Positions 43,708 through 51,855 of a DNA stretch of 64,000 nt are shown in pieces (the first letter of the stretch is position 1; every line of letters starts with the position of its first letter). Origin of the DNA: Pseudomonas viridiflava (GTDB taxonomy: Bacteria > Pseudomonadota > Gammaproteobacteria > Pseudomonadales > Pseudomonadaceae). The stretch is taken from assembly GCF_900590755.1 (NCBI RefSeq), contig NZ_UUOC01000001.1, positions 620,001-684,000 on the forward strand, written 5' to 3'. The notes beneath the pieces are model-generated. The model saw only the letters and a list, made by a program, of their open reading frames with translations. It made no database searches and was not told the DNA's origin. A program made the translations under genes and the position numbers.

Positions 43708-45357
43708 ATGCTCAACCGCAAAGTCGTTCGCCCTGAACTTGTGACCGTCCTGGCCAGCGCCTTCCTGTTGCTCGGTTTCAACTCTATCCTGTGGAAACAC
43801 CTGTTCGCCATTACCGACACCAGTCGCGCAGGATTGATGTTGAGCATCGCCTTCGGGGTGATGATTTTTTGTGTATTTAATATCGCCCTTACTTTCTTAG
43901 CTTTTCAGAAAACTTTTAAACCGACGCTGATCACGTTGTTCATGATCAGCGCCGGTGTTGCTTACTTCATGAATCAATATGGGGTACTGATCGACATTGG
44001 TATGCTGCGCAACTTTGCGGAAACCAATGCCACTGAGGTCCGGGATTTACTGTCCCCCAAACTGTTTATCTATATCGGTCTGCTGGGTGTGTTGCCTTCA
44101 TTCCTGTTGTGGAAGACCCCTGTCCATTACCGACGTCTGCACCGTGAGCTGATCAGCAAAACCCTGGTCAGTGTCACCTGTGCCGCCGTGATTGCCGGAT
44201 GCGCCCTGCTCAATTATCAGGGGTTGTCATCGTTGTTTCGTAACCACCACGAATTGCGCCTGATGGTGGTGCCCAGTAATTACCTGGCTGCGTCGGCCGG
44301 GTATTTGCGGGAACAAGTGGTGACCGCCCAGAAGCCTTTTCTGAAAATAGGTGAGGACGCGAAACTCGCTGGCGACTGGGCCCAGCATCCTCATAAGTCC
44401 CTTACCGTGTTGGTGGTAGGTGAAAGTGCTCGGGCCGAGAACTTCGGGATTCTGGGTTACAACCGGGATACGACGCCTGAGTTGCAGAAAGAAGAAGGCT
44501 TGCTGTCTTTTACCGACGTCCACTCCTGCGGCACGGAAACAGCCGTGTCGGTGCCGTGCATGTTTTCCAATATGGGTCGCAAGGATTACAACGCCACCAC
44601 CGTAAAAAGCCAGGAAGGTTTGCTTGACGTGCTCAAGCGTGCGGGTCTTGAGGTGATCTGGCGTGACAACCAGTCCGGCTGCAAAGGCACTTGCGACCGG
44701 GTCACGCTGCAGGACGTGAGTAATCTGAAAGATCCACAACTGTGTGCAAACAACGAATGCAGGGATGAAATTCTCTTGCAGGGCTTGCAGAACTTTATTG
44801 ATCACCTGGATAAAGACACTGTTCTGGTACTTCACCAGATGGGCAGCCACGGCCCTGAATACTTCAAGCGTTATCCACAGGCATTCGAGAAGTTCACGCC
44901 TGTCTGCCAAAGCAATGCCCTGGATAATTGCAGCCGAGAAAGCATCGTCAACGGCTATGACAACACCCTGTTATATACCGACCATGTGCTGGCCAGCCTG
45001 ATTGATATCCTGCGCAGCAATCAGGACAAAGTAGACACCGGCATGTTGTACATCTCCGATCACGGCGAATCCCTGGGGGAGTACAACCTGTTTCTGCATG
45101 GCACCCCTTACCTGCTGGCTCCCGACCAACAAAAACATGTACCCATGTTCGCCTGGTTTTCCGACAGCTATCAGCAGTCGTTTGCCGTCGATACCGACTG
45201 TATGAAAAACAGGCGTGATGCCGCGCTCAGCCAAGACAATCTGTTTCATTCGATGCTCGGTTTACTGAAGGTCCTTACCAAGGTCTACGATCCGGCCCTC
45301 GATATGTTTGCGGGCTGCCGAGGGGCAAATGAGGGCGCGACGCTGGCTGGCAAGTGA
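43708..45357 (+). CDS. eptA: Lipid A phosphoethanolamine transferase
   Basis: A 549-residue inner-membrane enzyme with about five N-terminal helices (to roughly residue 175) and a periplasmic sulfatase-fold domain. Visible active-site parts: VVGESARAENFG (metal Glu), HSCGTETAVSVPCMFS (nucleophile Thr), HQMGSHGPEY, ISDHGESLGE (metal Asp-His) and LHGTPY. It transfers phosphoethanolamine to lipid A phosphates, reducing negative charge and giving resistance to cationic peptides such as polymyxin. The Cys pairs of the periplasmic domain are present. Confidence 0.94.
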   Translation: MLNRKVVRPELVTVLASAFLLLGFNSILWKHLFAITDTSRAGLMLSIAFGVMIFCVFNIALTFLAFQKTFKPTLITLFMISAGVAYFMNQYGVLIDIGMLRNFAETNATEVRDLLSPKLFIYIGLLGVLPSFLLWKTPVHYRRLHRELISKTLVSVTCAAVIAGCALLNYQGLSSLFRNHHELRLMVVPSNYLAASAGYLREQVVTAQKPFLKIGEDAKLAGDWAQHPHKSLTVLVVGESARAENFGILGYNRDTTPELQKEEGLLSFTDVHSCGTETAVSVPCMFSNMGRKDYNATTVKSQEGLLDVLKRAGLEVIWRDNQSGCKGTCDRVTLQDVSNLKDPQLCANNECRDEILLQGLQNFIDHLDKDTVLVLHQMGSHGPEYFKRYPQAFEKFTPVCQSNALDNCSRESIVNGYDNTLLYTDHVLASLIDILRSNQDKVDTGMLYISDHGESLGEYNLFLHGTPYLLAPDQQKHVPMFAWFSDSYQQSFAVDTDCMKNRRDAALSQDNLFHSMLGLLKVLTKVYDPALDMFAGCRGANEGATLAGK

Positions 45358-45442
45358 CGCCTGACAGACTGGCTGGGTTATCCTTGCTCGCCGCCACCTC
45401 GTAGACGTCACTTATTCAACGCACCGTGCATGGAGTCAGCAC

Positions 45443-46156
45443 TTGTCCTCCCCTTCTGCCCTGACAACCAATGCCACGCCACTGATTGAAACCCGACTGC
45501 TCAGCCGCATGGATCACAGCGCCACGATCCAGCTTCTGCAGCCCACCGATTTCACACTCAGCTCCGGTGACAGAGTGGCCATCACCGGCTCGTCCGGGTC
45601 TGGTAAAAGCGTGTTCTTGCGCACGCTGGCGCTGCTTGACGCGCCCAGTTCCGGGGAAATTCTCTGGCACCAGCGCCGGGTCGACAACGACTGCATCCCC
45701 CAGTACCGCAGCCGCGTCTGCTATATCGCGCAACGTCCGTCGCTGATCGAAGGCAGCGTTGAAGATAACCTGCGTTTTCCTTACAGCCTGAAAACCCTGA
45801 AACAACAGCGCTTTGACATTGAACAGGCCAAAAGCCTGCTGCGCCAGGCGGGCAAGCAGGCCAATTTTCTGGACAAGTCCGCCAGCGATCTTTCCGGCGG
45901 CGAAGCCCAGGTGGTGTCCTTGATTCGCGCCATTCAGCTGGACCCTGAGGTTCTGCTGCTGGACGAACCCACCGCAGCACTGGACCCGCAGTCCTCACGC
46001 GAGGTGGAAATGCTGGTCACGGCCTGGTTCAACCACGACAACGCATCGTCGCGGGCTTACATCTGGGTCTCCCACGATCATGATCAGGCACAGCGCATGA
46101 GTAACATCCGCCTGCACATGCAGGCAGGTGTACTTACCGAGCGGGGCATCCAATGA
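45443..46156 (+). CDS. fetA: ABC transporter ATP-binding protein, FetA type
   Basis: A 237-residue ATPase with Walker A GSSGSGKS, signature LSGGEAQ, Walker B VLLLDEPTAALD and H-loop WVSHDHD. The start is a TTG at 45443 after TGGAGT. It overlaps the following permease gene by four bases. The pair matches the FetAB (YbbL/YbbM) exporter, linked in E. coli to iron export and peroxide resistance. Confidence 0.88.
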   Translation: MSSPSALTTNATPLIETRLLSRMDHSATIQLLQPTDFTLSSGDRVAITGSSGSGKSVFLRTLALLDAPSSGEILWHQRRVDNDCIPQYRSRVCYIAQRPSLIEGSVEDNLRFPYSLKTLKQQRFDIEQAKSLLRQAGKQANFLDKSASDLSGGEAQVVSLIRAIQLDPEVLLLDEPTAALDPQSSREVEMLVTAWFNHDNASSRAYIWVSHDHDQAQRMSNIRLHMQAGVLTERGIQ

Positions 46157-46944
46157 ATTATCAAAGCCTGTCGGCCGCCGACATTGCCATCGCCGCGTGC
46201 CTGATTCTGGTCAATGGCGCGCTGTCCCTGGGTTTGAAACTGGGGCTGGAGCGCCAACTGATCTGGGCCGCAATCCGCACCGTGGTCCAACTGCTCGCCA
46301 TCGGCTACATACTCGGCTGGGTGTTCGAGTTTGCTTACTGGTACGTGGTGCTGCCGTTGATGTGCCTGATGACCCTGATCGCCGGTTTTTCCGCCGCCGG
46401 CCGTGGCAAGCGCACCTACGCCGGGCGCCGTCTGGACAGTGTCGTTTCGGTATGGGGCAGTTCATGGCTGGTGGCGGCCATTGGCCTGCTGGTGGTGATC
46501 CGGATCGAGCCCTGGTACGAACCGCAGTACGCGATTCCAATCCTCGGCATGATTCTGGGCAACACCCTGACCGGCGTTTCTCTGGGAATCGAGCGCATGA
46601 TGCAGGAACTTTCATCAGGGCGCAGCACCGTCGAAATGATCCTGGCGCTGGGCGGATCGCGCTGGGAAGCGGCGCAAATGGCTGCTCGACAAGCCGTCAG
46701 GGCGGGCATGACACCGACCTTGAACCAGATGACGGTGGTGGGCATCGTCAGTTTGCCGGGCATGATGACCGGCCAGGTGCTGGCGGGCCAGTCACCTGCC
46801 GAAGCGGTGCGTTATCAGATCGTGATCATGTTCCTGATCGCAGCCTCCTCTGCCCTGGGCACGGTAGGTGCGGTACTGCTGACCTACAGGCGGCTGTTTT
46901 CGGCGGACCACAGGTTCATGATGCATAAGTTGATACACCGCTGA
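46153..46944 (+). CDS. fetB: ABC exporter permease, FetB / UPF0014 family
   Basis: A 263-residue inner-membrane protein with about six or seven helices. Family marks are RTVVQLLAIGYILGWVF, PILGMILGNTLTGVSLG and VGIVSLPGMMTGQVLAGQSP. Its start overlaps the ATPase stop (ATGA). Together they form a two-component exporter, most likely for iron. Confidence 0.9.
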   Translation: MNYQSLSAADIAIAACLILVNGALSLGLKLGLERQLIWAAIRTVVQLLAIGYILGWVFEFAYWYVVLPLMCLMTLIAGFSAAGRGKRTYAGRRLDSVVSVWGSSWLVAAIGLLVVIRIEPWYEPQYAIPILGMILGNTLTGVSLGIERMMQELSSGRSTVEMILALGGSRWEAAQMAARQAVRAGMTPTLNQMTVVGIVSLPGMMTGQVLAGQSPAEAVRYQIVIMFLIAASSALGTVGAVLLTYRRLFSADHRFMMHKLIHR

Positions 46945-46962
46945 AAAAGCCATTTCGCGAAC

Positions 46963-47038
46963 CTGTAGGAGCTGCCGAAGGCTGCGAAAGCGATTCATCT
47001 GACACAAAGCCATTCGCAGCCTTCGGCAGCTCCTACAG
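46963..47038. repeat. REP hairpin (type 1)
   Basis: Near-perfect inverted pair after fetB, before the GST gene. Confidence 0.87.
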
Positions 47039-47110
47039 GTCACATGTTGGACCTAACTGGCCCTCAGCCTGTCCCATCCTCACACATCATCCAAATAACG
47101 GAGGTTCGCC

Positions 47111-47950
47111 ATGAGCAAAGCCCCTTACGTTCCACCCAAGGTCTGGAAGAACGAAGCACCGTCTGGTGGCTCGTTTGCCAGTATCAATCGGCCTGTCGCC
47201 GGCCCGACCCATGAAAAAACATTGCCGGTCGGCAAGCACCCCTTTCAGCTTTATTCCCTGGCGACGCCCAATGGCGTGAAGGTCACGATCCTGCTGGAAG
47301 AGCTTTTGGCATTGGGGCACAGCGGCGCCGAATACGATGCGTGGCTGATCCGTATCAACGAGGGCGACCAGTTCTCCAGCGGCTTTGTCGAGGTCAATCC
47401 CAACTCGAAAATCCCGGCCCTGCTGGACCGTAGTGCACAACCCGAGATTCGCGTTTTCGAGTCTGGTTCGATCCTGCTGTATCTGGCCGAGAAGTTTGGC
47501 GAGTTGCTGCCCGCCGATCCTGCCGGGCGTACCGAAACCCTGAACTGGCTGTTCTGGCAGATGGGCGCGGCGCCTTATCTGGGGGGTGGCTTTGGCCATT
47601 TCTATGCCTACGCGCCAGAGAAAATCGAGTACGCCATCAATCGCTTCACGATGGAAGCCAAGCGTCAGCTGGACGTGCTTGAACAACGCCTGAGCCAAAG
47701 CCCGTATTTGGGCGGCGACAGCTACACCATCGCCGACATCGCGGTCTGGCCTTGGTACGGCGAACTGGTGCGGGGCAATTTGTACTCGGCAGCCGAATTC
47801 CTGGCGGTCGATGAATACCCCCACGTGCAACGCTGGGCAGAAGAAATCGCCAAGCGCCCTGCAGTGATCCGCGGCAAAAAGGTCAACCGCACCTGGGGCG
47901 ATGAATCCGGGCAGTTACCAGAAAGGCATCAGGCGTCTGATCTGGATTGA
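47111..47950 (+). CDS. yghU: Glutathione S-transferase family protein, YghU/Ure2p type
   Basis: A 279-residue protein with the N-terminal extension typical of YghU (YVPPKVW, GGSFASINRPVAGPTHEK), a thioredoxin-like domain (LYSLATPNGVKVTILLEEL, VNPNSKIPALLD, FESGSILLYLAEK) and an all-helical C-terminal domain (GGDSYTIADIAVWPWYG). Family members reduce disulfides and organic peroxides with glutathione. An AACGGAGG site precedes the ATG. Single gene. Confidence 0.9.
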   Translation: MSKAPYVPPKVWKNEAPSGGSFASINRPVAGPTHEKTLPVGKHPFQLYSLATPNGVKVTILLEELLALGHSGAEYDAWLIRINEGDQFSSGFVEVNPNSKIPALLDRSAQPEIRVFESGSILLYLAEKFGELLPADPAGRTETLNWLFWQMGAAPYLGGGFGHFYAYAPEKIEYAINRFTMEAKRQLDVLEQRLSQSPYLGGDSYTIADIAVWPWYGELVRGNLYSAAEFLAVDEYPHVQRWAEEIAKRPAVIRGKKVNRTWGDESGQLPERHQASDLD

Positions 47951-47958
47951 TGAGCCCC

Positions 47959-48246
47959 CTGCGGGAGCAGTGCCTGATCTGGAAAAACGATAACGCGGCG
48001 AACACGACATACCGCGTCGCCTGATTCGCGGGCAAGCACCGCTCCCACAGCCTGATCCCGTTGGAGCGAAGCTTGCTCGCGAAGAACGATAATGCGGTCT
48101 ACCTGACATACCGCGTTGCCTTATCGCGGGCAAGCACCGCTCCCACAGACTGATCCCCGTTGGAGCGAAGCTTGCTCGCGAAGAACGATAATGCGGTCTA
48201 CCTGACATACCGCGTCGCCGTATCGCGGGCAAGCATCGCTCCCACC
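47959..48246. repeat. Three tandem ~100-bp inverted-repeat units
   Basis: Units begin near 47959, 48061 and 48161. The last two are almost identical over about 90 bases (GTTGGAGCGAAGCTTGCTCG ... GCGGGCAAGCACCGCTCCCAC); the first is more diverged. Each unit folds as a long hairpin. This is a REP-derived tandem, not a CRISPR array. Confidence 0.82.
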
Positions 48247-48346
48247 TCAGCCCTCCGAACTGATCCGCTTTTTCGCCGCCTGATTGAGGCTGTTTCCAGC
48301 GCAGATTCTGGTCCATGATGCGCGCTCACTCGCGCAGACATCGCCT

Positions 48347-49756
48347 ATGAAACGCTACGAAAAATTCGCCGACGACATCGCTGAAATGATCCGCAGCGGC
48401 ATGCTGGCACCCGGCGAAAAAGTGCCTTCCGTGAGGCTGGCCAGTCGTACGTATGCGGTCAGCCCTTCAACGGTATTCAAGGCGTATTACCTGCTGGAAG
48501 ACAAAGGCCTGATTCAGGCCCGGGCGCGTTCGGGGTATTTCGTGCGCGAATATTCCCCCAGCAGCATGGTCGAGCCTGAACTGGTCAGGCACGTCAGCGA
48601 AGGCACGGATGTGGATGTCAGCGAGTTGATCTTCTCGGTGCTGGCCTCCCTCAAGGACCCGGAAACGGTCCCGTTCGGCTCGGCGTTTCCCAGCCCCTGG
48701 CTTTATCCCCTGCCCCGCCTGGCGCGATCCATGGCAACCGCGGTGCGCGAGATGTCGCCAGCGGCCATCGTCAGCGACATGACCACCGGCAACCCCGAGC
48801 TGCGCCGCCAGATTGCCCTGCGTTACATGATCGGCGGCGTGCGTTTGCCCGCCAATGAATTGGTGATCACCAATGGGGCGATGGAGGCGTTAAACCTGTG
48901 CCTGCAATGCGTCACTCAACCTGGCGATCTGGTTGCTATCGAAGCCCCGGCCTTCTATGCCTGCCTTCAGGTATTGGAACGGCTGAAACTCAAAGCCGTC
49001 GAGATTCCCGTTCACCCCCGCGATGGCGTGGACCTGCTGTCCCTGCAAGACAGTCTGGAACGCTTGCCGATCAAGGCCTGCTGGTTCATGAGCAGCCTGC
49101 AGAACCCGTTGGGCGCCAGCATGACGCAGGAAAAAAAAGTCATGCTTTACGAGTTGCTGGCCAACCATGACATTCCGCTGATCGAAGACGATGTCTATTC
49201 CGAGCTGTATTTCGGCACTCGGGCGCCCAATCCGATCAAAAGCCTGGATCGCCATGGTCTGGTGATGCATTGCGGTTCGTTCTCGAAGAACCTTGCGCCG
49301 GGCTATCGGGTTGGCTGGGTGGCGGGCGGGCGCTATACCGAACAGATCAATCGCCTGAAGCTGATGACCACGATTTCACCTTCGGTTCCGGCACAGGCCG
49401 CTATCGCCGATTACCTCAAACACGGCGGCTACGATCGACATCTCAGGAAATTGCGCGACACCCTGGAGCTGCAACAAGGCGCCATGCTGGCCGCCGCGAC
49501 CCGTTACTTCCCCGCGAACACACGCGTCACCAAGCCCGCCGGTGGTTACTTCCTGTGGTTCGAATTCCCGGAACAGGTGGATTCCCTGCAACTGTTTCAA
49601 CTGGCGTTGGCGCAAGGGATAAGCCTTGCACCCGGCCCCATCTTCTCCGCCAGTCAGCGCTTTCAGAACTGTGCGAGGCTCAATTATGGCTACCCTTGGG
49701 ATGAACGAAGTGAGCAGGCCATGGCCATGCTGGGGCGTATTCTTGCTTCGTTCTGA
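48347..49756 (+). CDS. MocR-type regulator (GntR winged helix fused to aminotransferase fold)
   Basis: A 469-residue regulator. The N-terminal wHTH (about 1-70: GEKVPSVRLASRTYAVSPSTV) is joined to a fold-I aminotransferase domain (about 95-465) with ITNGAMEALNLCLQ, MSSLQNPLGASM, IEDDVYSELYFG and the PLP Lys in CGSFSKNLAPGYRVGW. MocR proteins usually control PLP or amino-acid genes. ATG at 48347 fits the family start; the upstream extension is rejected. Neighbouring genes give no clear target. Confidence 0.9.
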   Translation: MKRYEKFADDIAEMIRSGMLAPGEKVPSVRLASRTYAVSPSTVFKAYYLLEDKGLIQARARSGYFVREYSPSSMVEPELVRHVSEGTDVDVSELIFSVLASLKDPETVPFGSAFPSPWLYPLPRLARSMATAVREMSPAAIVSDMTTGNPELRRQIALRYMIGGVRLPANELVITNGAMEALNLCLQCVTQPGDLVAIEAPAFYACLQVLERLKLKAVEIPVHPRDGVDLLSLQDSLERLPIKACWFMSSLQNPLGASMTQEKKVMLYELLANHDIPLIEDDVYSELYFGTRAPNPIKSLDRHGLVMHCGSFSKNLAPGYRVGWVAGGRYTEQINRLKLMTTISPSVPAQAAIADYLKHGGYDRHLRKLRDTLELQQGAMLAAATRYFPANTRVTKPAGGYFLWFEFPEQVDSLQLFQLALAQGISLAPGPIFSASQRFQNCARLNYGYPWDERSEQAMAMLGRILASF

Positions 49757-49762
49757 CCGGCG

Positions 49763-50788
49763 TTACGCGTTGAGCAGATACTCTTTATAGAAAGCCAGGG
49801 TCGCGAGGTTTTTGTCTTTGGCTTCGAACATGATGTCGAAGCGATCGAGAAACTGCAGCGCATAGCGGTTGGTCCAGCGATTCCACATTTGCAGGCTGTG
49901 ACCGTACAAGTCGCGCTTGGAAACCACCGTCAGCAGTGCCTCCATTTCCAGTTTCATATCTTCGCTAAAACCCAGCGTCTGCAGATGCTCCGGCGGCTGC
50001 GAGTAATGCATCGCGGGTCGCACTCCGCGCCAGCTTTCGATGATGCGTGCAACCCGAGGAGAGTCGGGCGCGATGTAGTCGTTCTCGTGGATCCAGCAGT
50101 GGTGAATATCCAGCACCACCGGTGCCAGATCAGCCAGTTGCAAACAGTCATCAACGCCGTACGTCTTTTCATCGTTTTCAAACGTGATGCAGTTGCGCGC
50201 CACCGCTGACAGCCGAGGCCAGATGGCGCGAATACCCTCCCCGCCCAGGCGGCCCGCGATGTGCAGGTTGCACTTGAAGTCCTGAAATTGAACGCCGTAG
50301 CCCATCATTCGGATCATGTCGGCGTGGTACTCGAACTCGGCAATGCTGTTCTCCACAACCTCCGGCCTGTCTGAACCGAGCACGCAGTACTGGCCGGGAT
50401 GAAATGACAGGCGGATATCCAGTGAGCGTGCCAGGGCGCCGATGGCCGCGAACCCGTCGCTCAATTGCAACGCGATGACCGGATCCTGATAGAAGTCGCG
50501 GACTTTGGGGTGGCTGTAGAACGGCAGTAAATCACTGCTCAGGCGCAGCATTCGCAAGGTAGGCGGTAGCTCGGCGACGTACTTCAGCAAGCGCAACTGC
50601 GCCGCGAGGTTATGGGTGACCACCTCAACCAGTTTGTCCCTGGCGACGTTAGCGGCGACGCCGTCCATCCAGCGCAAGGTGGTGGTCCGTGGATTGAGCG
50701 GGCTTTCGATCGACTTCAGCTCGCTGAGCGACAGGTCACGAATGGGGTGCCGATACTGGCAAGCAAAGCCGATCCGGGGATGGGTCAT
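49763..50788 (-). CDS. uvsE: UV-damage endonuclease UvsE/UVDE
   Basis: A 341-residue TIM-barrel DNA repair enzyme. Family blocks RIGFACQYRHP, MLRLSSDLLPFYSHP, LSFHPGQYCVLGS, ITFENDEKTYGVDDC, VVLDIHHCWIH and MEALLTVVSKRD supply the metal-binding His, Glu and Asp residues. It nicks DNA 5' to UV photoproducts independently of UvrABC. ATG at 50788 is used because AGGA precedes it. It converges with the MocR gene, six bases apart. Confidence 0.92.
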   Translation of the reverse strand: MTHPRIGFACQYRHPIRDLSLSELKSIESPLNPRTTTLRWMDGVAANVARDKLVEVVTHNLAAQLRLLKYVAELPPTLRMLRLSSDLLPFYSHPKVRDFYQDPVIALQLSDGFAAIGALARSLDIRLSFHPGQYCVLGSDRPEVVENSIAEFEYHADMIRMMGYGVQFQDFKCNLHIAGRLGGEGIRAIWPRLSAVARNCITFENDEKTYGVDDCLQLADLAPVVLDIHHCWIHENDYIAPDSPRVARIIESWRGVRPAMHYSQPPEHLQTLGFSEDMKLEMEALLTVVSKRDLYGHSLQMWNRWTNRYALQFLDRFDIMFEAKDKNLATLAFYKEYLLNA

Positions 50789-50930
50789 GGAAATCCTGGT
50801 ACTCAATGTTGGCAAGGTGAGTATCTAGACAATCCGCTCACCGAGTCATCCCTTTGATGCGCGAATCGCAAGACAGCGCGCTCTCGCAGCAATATCGCGT
50901 GCAAGCCTCGCAGACTGGATCACCTGAGTT

Positions 50931-51019
50931 TGTAGGAGCGCGCTTGCCCGCGATTGCGGTGGATCAGACGATGATTTTCTGACTGGACCACTGTTATCGC
51001 GGGCAAGCGCGCTCCTACC
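50931..51019. repeat. REP hairpin (GTAGGAGCGCGCTTGCCCGCG type)
   Basis: Inverted pair with arms TGTAGGAGCGCGCTTGCCCG and its complement in the roughly 400-base gap between uvsE and the small gene at 51198. A degraded half-copy lies at about 50880-50910. Nothing else recognised here. Confidence 0.82.
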
Positions 51020-51197
51020 GAAAAGCATTCCAGTCCGAACGCTGTTCATGGTTGCAAAGCGCCGACCGGCATCCTGACTGGCGTGAGGCTTGCAGAGGAC
51101 GACTGCAACTGCACCGCGCGACATTATTCTGACGGTGCAGCACTTATGAAGCTCAAGGACGCAGCGATGCGCCGGATATTTTTTCAGGAGATGTACC

Positions 51198-51416
51198 GTG
51201 TCAACTCTTAGTGAAATCGCAGCGAACCACGCGAACACCGCTAAAGCACTGGAAGCAAAATCGGCCATGATGCGCGGGCTATGCTCCAGCGCCCCACAAG
51301 TCTTTGAACGTCTGAATGATCTCCCGACGGCCCAAACCGCTGAGCAGATCGCCCCACACACCTTCGCGGTGTCCAACGACAGCCTGGGAGCGCAGGCCGT
51401 CAGTCTTTCGTACTGA
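51198..51416 (+). CDS. Small hypothetical protein
   Basis: A 72-residue product from a GTG start preceded by CAGGAGATG. No domain recognised; it is soluble, mildly helical (SEIAANHANTAKALEAKSAM) and has no signal peptide. It is 16 bases ahead of a second small gene on the same strand, so the two may form an operon. Confidence 0.5.
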   Translation: MSTLSEIAANHANTAKALEAKSAMMRGLCSSAPQVFERLNDLPTAQTAEQIAPHTFAVSNDSLGAQAVSLSY

Positions 51417-51432
51417 TGTGGACGAAGCGGAT

Positions 51433-51762
51433 ATGAAAGACGCCGTGATCGACCAACCCCTCACGGCGCGAGAGGTCTGTCAGGTGCTGCGTGATATTGC
51501 GCTGCAAACCCGAGTCATGCGCCGGGTCGAGACACAGGCGTCGGCGTCGACGCTTGAGCAGACGGTCACCATTGAGGTAGACGGCTGGGTGCTCGATCTC
51601 TCCACCGCCGATGGCGCATTGGCGTATTGCCAATACTGCCAGGCCCCCGACGGCCGCGCAGGCTCCTGTGAGACCTGGCAGCGGTATGGCAGCGATCCCG
51701 TGCAATGGCTCAGCACCTGGGAGCTTGAGCAAGTCAGGCGTCTGCTCATCGCGCTGGACTGA
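51433..51762 (+). CDS. Small hypothetical protein (DUF7693-like)
   Basis: A 109-residue soluble protein: MKDAVIDQPLTAREVCQVLR opening, a central VTIEVDGWVLDLSTADG strand pair with two Cys in YCQYCQAPDGRAG, and a C-terminal WELEQVRRLLIALD helix. It resembles a family of small Pseudomonas proteins with a conserved wing around the Cys pair; the DUF name is from memory and not verified. Start at 51433 is the first plausible ATG after the preceding small gene. Function unknown. Confidence 0.62.
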   Translation: MKDAVIDQPLTAREVCQVLRDIALQTRVMRRVETQASASTLEQTVTIEVDGWVLDLSTADGALAYCQYCQAPDGRAGSCETWQRYGSDPVQWLSTWELEQVRRLLIALD

Positions 51763-51855
51763 CGCCGCGCTGCGACACGCAACGACACGCAGCCGGGCAC
51801 CCCGGCGTTGTGTGATAATCGCGCCTTACTCGACTTCCAGCACAGAGAACTGCGC

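Noticed and set aside
43518..43744. Small frames in the gap before eptA
   Set aside because: No ribosome site or conserved motif; the region must contain divergent promoters.
48061..48246. Possible CRISPR-like array
   Set aside because: Only two near-identical units, each a long hairpin with no distinct spacers and no cas genes; it fits REP tandem duplication.
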